A stretch of DNA of 64,000 bases from assembly GCF_038443385.1 (NCBI RefSeq), contig NZ_CP151726.1:3782001-3846000 (forward strand). Reading direction: 5' to 3'. Position 1 is the stretch's first letter. Each line of letters starts with the position of its first letter. A program made the position numbers and the translations under genes. Under the pieces are notes generated by a model, which had not been told where the DNA came from, did not search any database, and was given only the letters and a program-made list of their open reading frames with translations. The stretch is from Stieleria varia (GTDB taxonomy: Bacteria > Planctomycetota > Planctomycetia > Pirellulales > Pirellulaceae). Below are positions 1 to 11,196 of the stretch, one piece after another.

Positions 1-142
1 GCGATCTTGATGTTCTAAAGCCCACCCCGAGTCCACCGACCAGAACTTCGCCGGCCAATATCTGGCAGGTCGGTTCCCTCCCCAACTCTCTTAACGAATC
101 GAATCCGACAGCGGATTCCACACAGGCAAGGAAGCCCATCCG

Positions 143-3100
143 ATGGTACATCGCCACCGCCCCGCCAGTCGTTTGCATTCACGACATGCCAAGCGACGCA
201 TCATGTTGGAGCAATTGGAATGCCGCCAACTGCTCGCCGTCGATGGTTTTCAGATTGACCTCAGCGGTGGCGGGACTGTCGACCTGTTTGACACCGATGG
301 CGGTGCGAGCATTCACGAGCTGTTTGTCAATGGAAGCCCAAACGGAGGAACTCTCGGCACGTCCAATGTTCCTGGGCAAAACAACGAGAACCCGGTTGCA
401 GTTGCCGATTCGGTTGTCGTTAACGAAGACGGTCCGCTCATCAACATTCTGGTGGCCGATTTGTTGGCCAACGACAGTGACCCAGACAACAGTGGTCAGA
501 TGGCAATTGCCTCGATTGATGATTCATCGACGGTTGGTCAAGTCACTTTGGATGTAAATTCCGGCACGATTCTGTACGATCCGTCAGGGCTCTTTGAGTC
601 ACTCGGCGTCGGACAAAGCTCCGTCGATGTGTTCAGCTACACCCTGGACGATGGTGCCAACGGGCGAGGCAATGCGATGGTGACGGTTACCATCAACGGT
701 GTGAACGATGCTCCGGCGATCACTGGCCCGGCCAGCACACGCGTTGACGAGGGTGGCACGGCAGCGGCATCAGGCACCTTTGCAGACATTGACGACGGTG
801 ATGCGATCATTTTGTCCGCCAGTGAGGGAAGCGTCGTTGGCGGCGATGACGGCGGTTGGTCTTGGTCGATGGATACGTTTGACGGACCAGACCAATCTCG
901 CGACATAACGATCACCGCAACGGATGGTTCCAGCGAAACAGCATCATGGACGTTTCGTCTCAATATCGACAATGTTGCCCCCAGCATCGAACTGACGGGA
1001 GCCGAGACGGCGGTCGAGGGGGCCGGTTACGCGCTGACCCTCGGCACTGTGACGGATCCTGGACAAGAAACGATCACGAGCTACATCGTCGATTGGGGGG
1101 ACGGAACGACTGAGTCGTTCTCCGATGCGGGCGTCAAAACGCATGTTTTCCCCGGCGGTCCGGCAACTCACGTGATCACTGTTTCCGTGGTGGATGAAGA
1201 CGGAACCCACACGGCGGCGACAAAATCGGTTGTGGTGGAGAACGCTGCACCTCAGATCAACGTCGATCAAGCAACCGTGATGATCGATGAAGGATTCGTC
1301 GCAACGAATTCAGGAACCTTCCATGACGCGGGCACGGACGAGGTGACATTGTCAGCATCCGTCGGGTCGGTGATGAAGGAAAATGACGACGCTTGGTCGT
1401 GGACGCTGGCGACGCAGGACGGTCCTGTCGAAAGTCAAACGGTCACCATCACCGCAACGGATTCCGATGGTGCGCAGTTCACGGCGACGTTTGAGTTGTT
1501 CGTTTCCAATGTCGCTCCTGCCTTGACCGTCGATACAGCGTTGGTGACGGTCGACGAAGGATCGATTGCGACGAACTCTGGAACCTTTGCCGATGTTGAT
1601 CAGGACGACGTGACATTGACGGCTTCGTTCGGAACTGTCGCACAAGACGTCAACGGTAGTTGGAGTTGGACGGCGGGAATCACTGATGGCCCTGATCAAT
1701 CGCAAACCGTTACGATCACTGCGATCGACGAGGACGGCGGTCAGTCGACAGTGACTTTCGGACTCGTGGTCAACAATCTCGCGCCTGTCGCATCGGATCA
1801 AACCATTGACGTGATCGGCAATGTTCCCGTCACCCTGCCACTCGCTGTACTGCTCGAGGGAGCGACCGATGTGGGTATGGATGAACTGTCCGTTCTGACG
1901 CTTGATGATTCGGCAACGTCTGGATTGCTGTCTATCGACGAACAGAATCAGACATTTCGCTACGTTCCGGTGACCGGTTTCACAGGTAGCGATTCATTTG
2001 ATTTCATCATTGTGGACAGCGACGGTGCGACGCATGCGGCCACCACATTGATCACGGTCAGCAACACGATCTGGTTTGTAGACAATTCAGCAGCATCGGG
2101 CGGAGATGGTTCGTTATCAGCGCCGTTCAATTCGCTGGCTCCCCTCAACGTTGACAACAACGTCGAGAACGGCGGTGATCCTGATCGGCCTAGCGATGTG
2201 ATTTTTGTAGCGACCGGGATGGGCGTCTACGACACGTCGCACGGTGAGATCGAACACGATTCTGGTTTTCGCATGGAAGACAACCAGGTTCTGGTCGGCC
2301 AAGGAGCAAATGCGCTGACCTTGGAGTCATGGCTGGACGAGCAGCACGGTTGGATACTGCCCAATGGAAGCGATCCATTGCCTAGCCTGGGAGGGCTGTC
2401 CCCTCACATCACGAACACGACAGGAGACGTGATCACAATCGGCAACGGCAATCTGATCACGGGTGTGACGCTCGACCCGGTTGCAAGTGCTGGGATCGCT
2501 GGCGAAGGCGTTGATGGATTGGTGGTTGAGTTTGTGATCATCATCACCAGTGGTGGCACCAACGACAACGAAGGAATTCGGTTGACAACCGTCACCGGCA
2601 CGCTCACCTTTTCCAGCCTTGATATCGGTAGCGAAACAGGCCAAACAAACGCCGGAACGGCCATTCAGATCGATGGCGGCACGGCAAATTTGAGCTTTAG
2701 CGACGTCGACATCGATCAACAAGGCGGCTCGTTGATCAGCATCATCAATACGTTTGCATCGACCCTGGAGTTTGACGAGAACAGCGAGTTGCGGCTCGGT
2801 GGTTCTACCGAAGCCGCGATCACGATCGCTGACAATGATGGTGGAACGGTCATCATCAACAACGTCAGCAACTCAGATCCCTCAGCGACCGTCGTTTTCA
2901 ATATCGTCGGCAACGAAGGTCTGACGACGACGACCCCAGTCAACGATGCGCCGAGCTTCTCACTGGCAGCCGATGAGGTGAACGTGGATCTGCTCGACGG
3001 TACTGCAAGTTTCTCGGGGTTGTTCGCCAATCTGGTTCCGGGACCAGCCGATGAGGTAACGCAGGCCGTTGCGCTCTCGATCATCGGCAACGACCATGCA

Positions 3101-6100
3101 GAAATGTTTGCCGCTGCACCGGAGATTGATGCAAACGGGAATCTTGTTTTTACTCCACTTGCCGTGGGGTCGGCTACCTTGACGGTGATCGCGACCGACG
3201 ATGGAGGAACCGCGAATGGGGGCGTGAATGTTTCGGAGAGCAAAACGATCACCATCCATGTCACGGAGGCGAATCGTCCGCCACAACTGGACGAAATCAT
3301 TGATCCGGTCATTGATGAGTCTGTATTGCTGAGCTTTACTGCAACGGCAAGCGATCCGAATCGCGCAGATACACTGACATTTCAACTCACCGGTGATGTG
3401 CCTGTTGGCGCGTCCATCACGTCCGACGGTGAATTTGGATGGATGCCGACAGAGGAGCAAGGACCTGGAGACTATACGTTTAATATTGTTGTCTCCGACG
3501 GCGATCTCTCCGACTTGCAATCCATTACCGTCACGGTCCAGGAATCAAACTCCGCTCCGACGCTTGACGTGATCGCGCCGGCAGTGATCGATGAAGGCGA
3601 CCTGTATACGTTCACCGCGTCGGCAAGCGACTCAGATTTGCCCGCAAATTTGCTGGCATTTTCACTGGCCGGTGAGGTGCCCGCAGGTGCGACTATGGAT
3701 AGCGAAGGTCGTTTTCAATGGACGCCGACGGAGGCTCAAGGTCCGGGAGTGTTTCAGTTTGACATCGTGGTCAGCGATGGTGATCTGATTGATTCGCAAA
3801 CCATTCAAATTCAAGTCAACGATGTTCCCAACGCGCCGGTGCTCGGTCCGCTACCCTCACAGACCACCAGCGAAGGCGTCGAGATTCGGTTCACCGCTGT
3901 GGCAACGGATTCAGATCTGCCGATCCAGATCCTCTCCTACAGTTTGGCTGGCGATGTCCCCACGGGTGCGGCGATCACTCCCGCTGGCGAATTCACCTGG
4001 ACGCCTGACGAGACGCATGGATCGGGTCAGTTTATCTTTGATGTCGTGGTTTCCGACGGCAGCCTTTCCCACTCGCAGTCGGTCACGATCGACGTGACGG
4101 AGTCGAATGAAACGCCGTCGCTTGCTTCGATTGATGCACAAACGGTTGCCGAGCATTCGACGCTCAACTTTCAGGTCACTGCGACGGACGCTGATTTGCC
4201 GGCTCAAACGTTGACGTACAGCTTGGCAGGTACGGTCCCCACGGGTGCGGCGATCACTCCCACTGGCGAATTCACCTGGACGCCTGACGAGACGCATGGA
4301 TCGGGTCAGTTTGTCTTTGATGTGGTGGTTTCCGACGGCAGCCTTACCCGCTCACAGTCGGTCACGATCGACGTGACGGAGTCGAATGAAACGCCGTCGC
4401 TTGCTTCGATTGATGCACAAACGGTTGCCGAGCATTCGACGCTCAACTTTCAGGTCACTGCGACGGACGCTGATTTGCCGGCTCAAACGTTGACGTACAG
4501 CTTGGCAGGTACGGTCCCCACGGGTGCGGCGATCACTCCCACTGGCGAATTCACCTGGACGCCTGACGAGACGCATGGATCGGGTCAGTTTGTCTTTGAT
4601 GTGGTGGTTTCCGACGGCAGCCTTACCCGCTCACAGTCGGTCACGATCGACGTGACGGAGTCGAATGAAACGCCGGTTCTTGCTTCGATTGATGTACAAA
4701 CGGTTGCCGAACATTCGACGCTCAGTTTTCAGGTCACTGCGACCGACACCGATTTGCCCGCTCAAGCGTTGACGTACAGCTTGGCTGGTGCGGTCCCCAC
4801 AGGTGCGGCGATCACTCCCACAGGTGAGTTCACCTGGACACCTGACGAGACGCATGGCTCGGGTCAGTTCGTCTTTGATGTCGTGGTCTCCGACGGCAGC
4901 CTTACCCATTCGCGGTCGGTCACGATCGACGTGACGGAGTCCAACGGGGCGCCGGTCCTGGCTCCCATTGGCAATCAAGTGGTAGATGAAAACTCGCTGC
5001 TTAGTTTCAGCGTCAACGCGACTGACAGCGATTTGCCGGCTCAGACGCTCGTGTACAGCTTGGCTGGCAATGTTCCTGCGGGGGCGATGATCACGAACAC
5101 GGGTGAGTTTTCTTGGACGCCCAATGAATCCCAGGGGCCGGGGATTTACAGTTTTGATTTGGTCGTCAGCGACGGCGTGTCTAGTGACAGCGAAACGATA
5201 TCTGTGTTGGTGAACGACGTCGTATTGCCGACAATCGCTCAGGTCAGGCTTGAAATGAGTGAGATTCATGTCGGTGGCGAAACGTTCTATGCCAGTTGGC
5301 TTGAAGTCACTGAGCTGGGTGATTCAGTAACCCCCGCGACTCGAATCGACCTGATGCGGGCAGGAGACTCCTCGTTCGATCGCTTGTATACCGTAGGTGC
5401 GTATCATGAAGCCAGCTTTGACTATGGAACCATTGCCGACATGGTCTTGGCGCACGACGGCGAGCACCAAATAGGCATTGACTACGATGGCGATGGAGAC
5501 CACGAAGCGCTGTTTACGATCGACGTTGACTTGTCAGCATTGGATGCGGCATCGTTCCCCGAACCACCGAACATCACCAGTCCCTCGGGGACGATTGAAA
5601 CGACGACTCCGACACTCGTTTGGGACGCGATTGCTGGTGCTGAGACGTTGTATGTTTCGGTCGTTCAGAACAATGATAACTTTGACGAAGTTTGGTATAC
5701 CGAGCCAGAACTGCATGGCGCCTCGACCAGTGTGACATCCGGCTTGCTGCCGACGGACACCGATCTGATCGCTTCCGTGCAAGCAAATTTCCGACGTGAT
5801 GATCTGGCATCGATATCCAGTGACGACGGTGCGGTCTCGCTGGCATTCTACGTCAACGCAGTTTCGGGGAATCCCTTCACGATTAGCGAATCCAATCCGA
5901 GTGGTGCAGGCAGGATCATTGACGGGTTCGACGGAAACTCTGGTGGCGTTCCGAGCGGATGGAGCGTACCTGTTGGCGAACCGAGTGGTGTTGTGGAACA
6001 AAACTCTGCGGTCAACTTTTCAACCGACAGCCTGCTTGCATTGACCCCCAATCAAACGGTCGATTTGCAGAACCAGGAGACGACTTTCGTTGCACACTTT

Positions 6101-9100
6101 GACAGTCTGACCGGACAATCGGGCGTCGCTCTCGGTTTCTACACCAGTTTTGATGATACCGGGGAAGACGCAGGAATCGAGGTGTTCTATCAAGCCGCCA
6201 ACAACTTGTTTGACATCGACATCTGGGACGCAGGCGGGACTGCACCTGACTACGATCTCAATCTCAACGTGCCTGATTCGTACGGCGGTGGAGCCTTTGA
6301 CATCACATTGACCGTCAGCCCGGCCGGGTACCAAATCGAATTGGTTGGCGACGTGAACTTTGACTCCGGGCTGTTGTCGTACCCCGAGGGGCACGGCTTG
6401 ACGCAGATGGGCAACGCTTCGCATCCGGGAATCATCATCAACATGGAATCCGGCACGGCGACCGCATCGCTCACGGGCGTGGAAATCACGAGCCATGAGG
6501 TCAGTGATACACCATTCGCGGAATTTGAGATCGCTCTGGAGCAAGCGATTTTTCCCGATGGCAGCACAGCAGCATTTGGATACCTGGATATCACGCTGAC
6601 GCAAGATGATCGCTGGAGCAGCGAGATGGAAATCCATATCCAGAGGCCGGGTGGGGCTTTCGAACAGCAGCCCACGGGATGGAACTCCGTTGGACTTGAT
6701 CTGGAAATGAGCGACGGACAGACGCTGGATGACTTCATCGCATCCATTGCGGGCCAGTACGTCGTGGGCGTCGACTACGATGGTGCCACGGATGGCAATA
6801 GTGACTTTGACGAACAGTTTACGGTCATCCTCGATCTTGCGGGCATTGATGAGGAATCCTTTCCAGCGATCCCCACGATCGTTTCGCCCGCCAGTGGAGC
6901 GATCCTGCCCGCAGGTAACCGAATGGTCACCCTCGATTGGGAACCTGTGGCTGAAATCGATTTCTACCATGTCGGTGTTTCGGGTGGTGTATCGACGGAC
7001 GTTCCAGCAGAGGAAACACAGCAGACGTTCGAGTTCTTGCCCAGCGGTCAGAGCCTCCTAGGATTCGTCGGTGGCTCCAAGAATCACTCCAGAACGTCGC
7101 TCGCTCCCGGGGATCCAACCGTCGATCACGTTTTCCGAATGAGTACGTATCGCGGAGTTGATCTCAGCATCGAAAGCGAACTGACTGGCATATCTCAAGG
7201 CGGTGCGATCGGGACACACGCCGGTGGCAGTACGACGCTTGGCGGATTGGACTATGAATTTGTGGGCGTACATCACGATGCATTGCTGTTTGCTGACTAT
7301 CTCAGGCCTGGCGGATGGGAGGATGTTGCAGAGATCATCGGCGGCGATGACCGCTTGCAGCAATTCCTCGCCACTGCGCAATGGACAGGAGAAATCTATC
7401 AGGTCTGGGATATTGCGTTGATCGACGACACTGAAACGGATGTCGATTTCGTACACGGCGATTTGAAACTCCGCTACGACACCACGCTGTTCGATCAAGG
7501 ATGGTCGACATTGACCGCGGAGCAAATCGAAGCTGGGACCTATGCCTATCAATTCGATGAAGCCTCGGGAACATGGCAGGCACTACGACTACTTGAACGC
7601 GACATGTTCGGTGACACCATCACGGTTCGGATGCAGTCCGCCGGGCCGATCATCTTAGGTTATCACTGGGACGGGCCTGACGTTGATCCCGACGATGTAG
7701 AGGCGTTGTCCATGATCGATTTTGAAGTGTACTATGCCACACTCGACGGTGAAACGATCTACGGAGCAAATCTCGATATTCGGACCGAGGATGAACGCGC
7801 GATCGAGGCGACCACGATCAAGTTCAAGGGGCCCTTGGATGCCAGCTACCAAATCATCTCTGGAGGTTGGGGCTGGGAGACAACTCAATACGATCCCGCC
7901 GATGGACAATCTCTCGCAGAGTTTCTCGATTCGCTCAGCGGTCAATACGAGTTGCAGTACGATTTCGGAGGCGATGGCGAGTTCGAAGAATCATTGTTGT
8001 TTGAGCTCCGTGTCGATGGACTGGATTTCAGTGATTTTACGATCGCACCCACCGTCACCTCTCCAGGGGATGGTTCCACTCTCGTATCAGCCAATCGCAC
8101 ACCAACAGTGACTTGGGAAGAGGTGCCCGAAGCGGATTTCATGATCGTTGACTTCCAGGCCGTGGAACCGGACGGGATCCCTGTTGAGCCAACCATCTTT
8201 GAGGCAGAGATCGACGCATCGACAACCAGTATTACCAGTGATCGATTGCCAACCGGCGTCGATTTCTTTGTGCCCGTGGGAGCTGCGAAGTTGTATGACG
8301 ACGTAGCGATTCAACTCGGCGGGACAGATGTGATTGACGTGTCTTTCGTGCTGGCGCACTTCACACCACTGAGTTTCAGCATTGAAAGAGCCGAGAGCGA
8401 GGTCCCCGCCGGAAATTCATCGGGCACGTTTGGTGGCGGCAGTTCCTCTGTCGGAGGCGTTGATTTCTCACTCCAAGGTGTCGCTGACGCGGCGCGTTTC
8501 CGAGCAGAGTATCAACCCATCGGTCCGAATCAGGAAATCATGGAGATGGTTTACGGAAGCCGAGTGGCGGTTGAAGATTCTTATGATGTGTTCTATCCCG
8601 GCGGACACTACCAAGAGGGCTGGCGGATTGATTTGGTCGATGCAAATGGCGATGACGTCGTCGCTAGCGGAATGACTCTCACACTACAATATGATCCGTC
8701 GTTGATGTGGAGCCACACAGCCGAAACCAACCTGCAGCCATTCCAATACGATGAATCAACCGGCTCATGGATCAAACCAACCGTGATTTCGCATGACACG
8801 ACCGCCCATACGTTCACCGTTCAAACCCATCTGATCGCGCCGATCGTCTTGGCAATCGAACACATTCTCGCTCCGGCTGTCACGGTAAGTTTGGCGAAAA
8901 CCACGAACGTTGCTTGGTCGAATGAACTGAAATTCATCACGCATCGCGATTCTGACGAGGTGTTCTCGCCCAGAGTTGGCCTGGAGACCGGCGAAGTACA
9001 CAAAACGAGTAACGGCTCGGCATCACAGCACATCGACACGGCCGACGCTCTGTTACTAGAGACGTCTTATGGGAGTGAAGGTGAGTCCCCCGGCAGTGCA

Positions 9101-9151
9101 CTCTGGGAAATGGACGACGAGCTGCTGGAATTGCTCGCCAACAATCAATAA
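143..9151 (+). CDS. Giant secreted cadherin-like/PKD repeat protein
   Basis: A 3002-residue protein. Near the N-terminus (about residues 22-33) is LEQLECRQLLA, the motif of the planctomycete extracellular sorting domain (Planc_extracel type), so it is probably exported. Visible modules in order: cadherin-like/VCBS-type beta repeats (about 60-290), a PKD-like domain with VDWGDGT (about 290-366), more Ig-like repeats, a stretch opening WFVDNSAASGGDGS that resembles a right-handed beta-helix (about 643-926), then about seven 93-residue putative-Ig/cadherin-like repeats (about 1043-1690) with the signature FTWTPDETHGSGQFVFDVVV, and a long unique tail in which a block with SPxxG(A/S) and EMxIHI motifs recurs. 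The composition is acidic and rich in Asp, as in Ca-binding adhesins. Two adjacent repeats are identical at DNA level. The role is inferred to be adhesion or cell-surface structure; no catalytic motif was seen. The ATG at 143 has no strong ribosome site; ATG 203 just before the sorting motif is an alternative. Confidence 0.85.
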   Translation: MVHRHRPASRLHSRHAKRRIMLEQLECRQLLAVDGFQIDLSGGGTVDLFDTDGGASIHELFVNGSPNGGTLGTSNVPGQNNENPVAVADSVVVNEDGPLINILVADLLANDSDPDNSGQMAIASIDDSSTVGQVTLDVNSGTILYDPSGLFESLGVGQSSVDVFSYTLDDGANGRGNAMVTVTINGVNDAPAITGPASTRVDEGGTAAASGTFADIDDGDAIILSASEGSVVGGDDGGWSWSMDTFDGPDQSRDITITATDGSSETASWTFRLNIDNVAPSIELTGAETAVEGAGYALTLGTVTDPGQETITSYIVDWGDGTTESFSDAGVKTHVFPGGPATHVITVSVVDEDGTHTAATKSVVVENAAPQINVDQATVMIDEGFVATNSGTFHDAGTDEVTLSASVGSVMKENDDAWSWTLATQDGPVESQTVTITATDSDGAQFTATFELFVSNVAPALTVDTALVTVDEGSIATNSGTFADVDQDDVTLTASFGTVAQDVNGSWSWTAGITDGPDQSQTVTITAIDEDGGQSTVTFGLVVNNLAPVASDQTIDVIGNVPVTLPLAVLLEGATDVGMDELSVLTLDDSATSGLLSIDEQNQTFRYVPVTGFTGSDSFDFIIVDSDGATHAATTLITVSNTIWFVDNSAASGGDGSLSAPFNSLAPLNVDNNVENGGDPDRPSDVIFVATGMGVYDTSHGEIEHDSGFRMEDNQVLVGQGANALTLESWLDEQHGWILPNGSDPLPSLGGLSPHITNTTGDVITIGNGNLITGVTLDPVASAGIAGEGVDGLVVEFVIIITSGGTNDNEGIRLTTVTGTLTFSSLDIGSETGQTNAGTAIQIDGGTANLSFSDVDIDQQGGSLISIINTFASTLEFDENSELRLGGSTEAAITIADNDGGTVIINNVSNSDPSATVVFNIVGNEGLTTTTPVNDAPSFSLAADEVNVDLLDGTASFSGLFANLVPGPADEVTQAVALSIIGNDHAEMFAAAPEIDANGNLVFTPLAVGSATLTVIATDDGGTANGGVNVSESKTITIHVTEANRPPQLDEIIDPVIDESVLLSFTATASDPNRADTLTFQLTGDVPVGASITSDGEFGWMPTEEQGPGDYTFNIVVSDGDLSDLQSITVTVQESNSAPTLDVIAPAVIDEGDLYTFTASASDSDLPANLLAFSLAGEVPAGATMDSEGRFQWTPTEAQGPGVFQFDIVVSDGDLIDSQTIQIQVNDVPNAPVLGPLPSQTTSEGVEIRFTAVATDSDLPIQILSYSLAGDVPTGAAITPAGEFTWTPDETHGSGQFIFDVVVSDGSLSHSQSVTIDVTESNETPSLASIDAQTVAEHSTLNFQVTATDADLPAQTLTYSLAGTVPTGAAITPTGEFTWTPDETHGSGQFVFDVVVSDGSLTRSQSVTIDVTESNETPSLASIDAQTVAEHSTLNFQVTATDADLPAQTLTYSLAGTVPTGAAITPTGEFTWTPDETHGSGQFVFDVVVSDGSLTRSQSVTIDVTESNETPVLASIDVQTVAEHSTLSFQVTATDTDLPAQALTYSLAGAVPTGAAITPTGEFTWTPDETHGSGQFVFDVVVSDGSLTHSRSVTIDVTESNGAPVLAPIGNQVVDENSLLSFSVNATDSDLPAQTLVYSLAGNVPAGAMITNTGEFSWTPNESQGPGIYSFDLVVSDGVSSDSETISVLVNDVVLPTIAQVRLEMSEIHVGGETFYASWLEVTELGDSVTPATRIDLMRAGDSSFDRLYTVGAYHEASFDYGTIADMVLAHDGEHQIGIDYDGDGDHEALFTIDVDLSALDAASFPEPPNITSPSGTIETTTPTLVWDAIAGAETLYVSVVQNNDNFDEVWYTEPELHGASTSVTSGLLPTDTDLIASVQANFRRDDLASISSDDGAVSLAFYVNAVSGNPFTISESNPSGAGRIIDGFDGNSGGVPSGWSVPVGEPSGVVEQNSAVNFSTDSLLALTPNQTVDLQNQETTFVAHFDSLTGQSGVALGFYTSFDDTGEDAGIEVFYQAANNLFDIDIWDAGGTAPDYDLNLNVPDSYGGGAFDITLTVSPAGYQIELVGDVNFDSGLLSYPEGHGLTQMGNASHPGIIINMESGTATASLTGVEITSHEVSDTPFAEFEIALEQAIFPDGSTAAFGYLDITLTQDDRWSSEMEIHIQRPGGAFEQQPTGWNSVGLDLEMSDGQTLDDFIASIAGQYVVGVDYDGATDGNSDFDEQFTVILDLAGIDEESFPAIPTIVSPASGAILPAGNRMVTLDWEPVAEIDFYHVGVSGGVSTDVPAEETQQTFEFLPSGQSLLGFVGGSKNHSRTSLAPGDPTVDHVFRMSTYRGVDLSIESELTGISQGGAIGTHAGGSTTLGGLDYEFVGVHHDALLFADYLRPGGWEDVAEIIGGDDRLQQFLATAQWTGEIYQVWDIALIDDTETDVDFVHGDLKLRYDTTLFDQGWSTLTAEQIEAGTYAYQFDEASGTWQALRLLERDMFGDTITVRMQSAGPIILGYHWDGPDVDPDDVEALSMIDFEVYYATLDGETIYGANLDIRTEDERAIEATTIKFKGPLDASYQIISGGWGWETTQYDPADGQSLAEFLDSLSGQYELQYDFGGDGEFEESLLFELRVDGLDFSDFTIAPTVTSPGDGSTLVSANRTPTVTWEEVPEADFMIVDFQAVEPDGIPVEPTIFEAEIDASTTSITSDRLPTGVDFFVPVGAAKLYDDVAIQLGGTDVIDVSFVLAHFTPLSFSIERAESEVPAGNSSGTFGGGSSSVGGVDFSLQGVADAARFRAEYQPIGPNQEIMEMVYGSRVAVEDSYDVFYPGGHYQEGWRIDLVDANGDDVVASGMTLTLQYDPSLMWSHTAETNLQPFQYDESTGSWIKPTVISHDTTAHTFTVQTHLIAPIVLAIEHILAPAVTVSLAKTTNVAWSNELKFITHRDSDEVFSPRVGLETGEVHKTSNGSASQHIDTADALLLETSYGSEGESPGSALWEMDDELLELLANNQ
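4112..4669 (+). repeat. Exact 279-bp tandem duplication inside the giant gene
   Basis: Two adjacent 279-bp units (4112-4390 and 4391-4669), each encoding 93 residues, read as identical by eye. The flanking units (from about 3830 and from 4670) are the same repeat but diverged. This indicates a recent in-frame duplication or gene conversion that lengthened the repeat tract. Confidence 0.85.
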
Positions 9152-11133
9152 AACGCGTCGGGATCGGCGTCGCTGGGCATTCGCCAGTCACCTCGCGGAG
9201 AAAGACTCACCGAGCCTACTTTGGGCCCATCGGGGACACAGTTGCGTTTGAACTGATTGGCAAAGAATCGCTTGAGAAATGTGTCCAGTGTTTCGGCAAT
9301 CTCGTCGGCTGAAAATGGCTTGTTGAACTGAGCGTGTGATGCCAAGTACAGGATCTTGTCGCGGGAAAACCCGTTGCGGATGAAGTGGAACAGAAAGAAA
9401 TCATGCAGCTCGTATGCTCCGATCGAGGACTCCGTGTTCTGGCGAATGGTACCGTCGGCCGCTGGTGGCAACAGTTCCGGTGAGATCGGTGTGTCGGCCA
9501 CGCGATGCAAGACTTGTCGCAGGTCGCCGTCGAAGTGATGGTCCGCCGAGTAGCGAACGAGGAACCGGACCAGGGTCTTGGGGATGGACGTGTTGACGTT
9601 GTACATCGACATGTGATCGGCATTGTAGGTGCACCACCCCAACGCTTGTTCGCTCATGTCACCCGTGCCCAAGACGAAACCGCGGCTCATCAGCAGCATC
9701 GTTCGAATGCGTGCTTGGACGTTTTCGAAGGTGAGGTCCGATGCGTCGTCCGGCAGTGCCAGCAGTTGTTCATGCAGTGATTGCGATGTCGTCGATTCAT
9801 CGATCGCGATCCCGAGCGGCGAATGCCCGAGTGCACGAAAGGAATCCAGGCACAGATCGCGGATGTCAATGCACTCGCCCGTGATCCCGGTCAGCTCGAT
9901 CAACCGATCTGCACTCGTGCGTGTGTGTTGCGTGGTTCCGAAACCCGGCATCGTGATCCCGCAGATCGTTTTGCGGTCGCGTCCCGTTGCGTCACAGGCT
10001 CTCAGCGCGATCAACAATGCCAGCGTACTATCAAGTCCGCCGGAGATTCCGATTGAAAGTGTCAGATTGGCGGGCAGGCGCGACAAACGTTTGATCAATC
10101 CAGCGGTCTGAATCGCCAGGATCTCGCCGCATCGGTGTTCCAACTCATCGGACTCGTCGGGGACAAACGGATGAGCATCGACACGGCGGAACAGTTTCTC
10201 TTTCATTGGTCGCGGTGTCGATCCTGCGTGCAATTCGATATCACGGTACTCATCGATATCCATCGCACCATCATCGAATGAACCGACAACGCGTCGGTCG
10301 TGCATCAACCGTTGCAAATCGATATCGCAAGTCACTGACGTTTCGGCGCAATATGCTGGCTCCAACGCGTCGCCCACGCGACGGGATTCACTCAGCAGGT
10401 TGCCGTTTTCGGCGATCAAGCAGTGGCCGCCGAAGACCAAGTCGGAGGTGGACTCGCCGGGACCTGCGCTGCTGTACGCATACGCGGCGATGCAACGTCC
10501 AGATTGACTGCGCACCAGATCGCGACGCCAACTTGCTTTGCCGATCGTCTCGTTGCTGGCCGACAGATTCAGCAGCACGTTCGCGCCGGCCAGTGCCGCA
10601 CGCGAACTGGGAGGGATCGGCGTCCAAAGATCTTCGCAGATTTCGACGGCGATCTTCGCCGCACCAGTGTTGAACAACAGGTCCGTTCCAAAGGGGACTT
10701 CGAAACCGTCGATGGTGAGCGTCTCGGGATCGATCTCGCTCGCCGCGCGAAAATAGCGGCCTTCGTAGAACTCGCGATACGTTGGCAAGAAAGTCTTGGG
10801 CACGATGCCAGCGATTTCACCCAGACAAATCACGGCAGCGACATTCATCATTGAGCCGCCCACCGAGCATGGCAAACCAACCACGACGATTTTTTCGTGC
10901 GTCTCGCTGTGCCGTTTGATTTGGATCAATGCCGCTAGGGCTGCATCGATCAATGAATCGGTTGCGAACAGGTCGCCACAGGTGTATCCCGTCAGCCCCA
11001 GTTCAGGAAACAGCAGCAGGTCCGAGTCCGATTGTTCGATCGCTGCGATCGTACGCTCGGCATTGACCATCGGATTGGCAACCGCCAGATGTGGTGCGGC
11101 TGCGGTGATTCGAAGAATTCCGTGTGGATACAC
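9145..11133 (-). CDS. nadE: Glutamine-dependent NAD+ synthetase
   Basis: Converts deamido-NAD+ to NAD+ using ATP and glutamine-derived ammonia in the cytoplasm (final step of NAD biosynthesis). The N-terminal nitrilase-like glutaminase domain has the expected triad: Glu in LFPELGLTGYTCGDLF (about residue 44), Lys in IVPKTFLP (about 113) and Cys in AVEICEDLW (about 166). The C-terminal synthetase domain has the PP-loop SGGLDST (about 360). With the GTG at 11133 the protein is 662 residues, close to the usual two-domain length. The frame stays open to an ATG at 11259, but those extra 42 residues (MQALCHAGIVQCRHC...) are translated from a 16-bp tandem repeat and precede the family's normal N-terminus (GILRITAAAPH), so I reject that start. 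The gene is convergent with the giant adhesin gene; the two 3' ends overlap by 7 bp. Confidence 0.92.
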   Translation of the reverse strand: MYPHGILRITAAAPHLAVANPMVNAERTIAAIEQSDSDLLLFPELGLTGYTCGDLFATDSLIDAALAALIQIKRHSETHEKIVVVGLPCSVGGSMMNVAAVICLGEIAGIVPKTFLPTYREFYEGRYFRAASEIDPETLTIDGFEVPFGTDLLFNTGAAKIAVEICEDLWTPIPPSSRAALAGANVLLNLSASNETIGKASWRRDLVRSQSGRCIAAYAYSSAGPGESTSDLVFGGHCLIAENGNLLSESRRVGDALEPAYCAETSVTCDIDLQRLMHDRRVVGSFDDGAMDIDEYRDIELHAGSTPRPMKEKLFRRVDAHPFVPDESDELEHRCGEILAIQTAGLIKRLSRLPANLTLSIGISGGLDSTLALLIALRACDATGRDRKTICGITMPGFGTTQHTRTSADRLIELTGITGECIDIRDLCLDSFRALGHSPLGIAIDESTTSQSLHEQLLALPDDASDLTFENVQARIRTMLLMSRGFVLGTGDMSEQALGWCTYNADHMSMYNVNTSIPKTLVRFLVRYSADHHFDGDLRQVLHRVADTPISPELLPPAADGTIRQNTESSIGAYELHDFFLFHFIRNGFSRDKILYLASHAQFNKPFSADEIAETLDTFLKRFFANQFKRNCVPDGPKVGSVSLSPRGDWRMPSDADPDAFY

Positions 11134-11196
11134 GATATTGGCTGTCTGGAGAGGAGTTTCGTATTCGGGCGTGTCAAAGGCGGTGGGGTTGCCACG

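Noticed and set aside
1-142. Coding end of an upstream gene at the window edge
   Set aside because: Too short, no frame with convincing coding character could be assigned.
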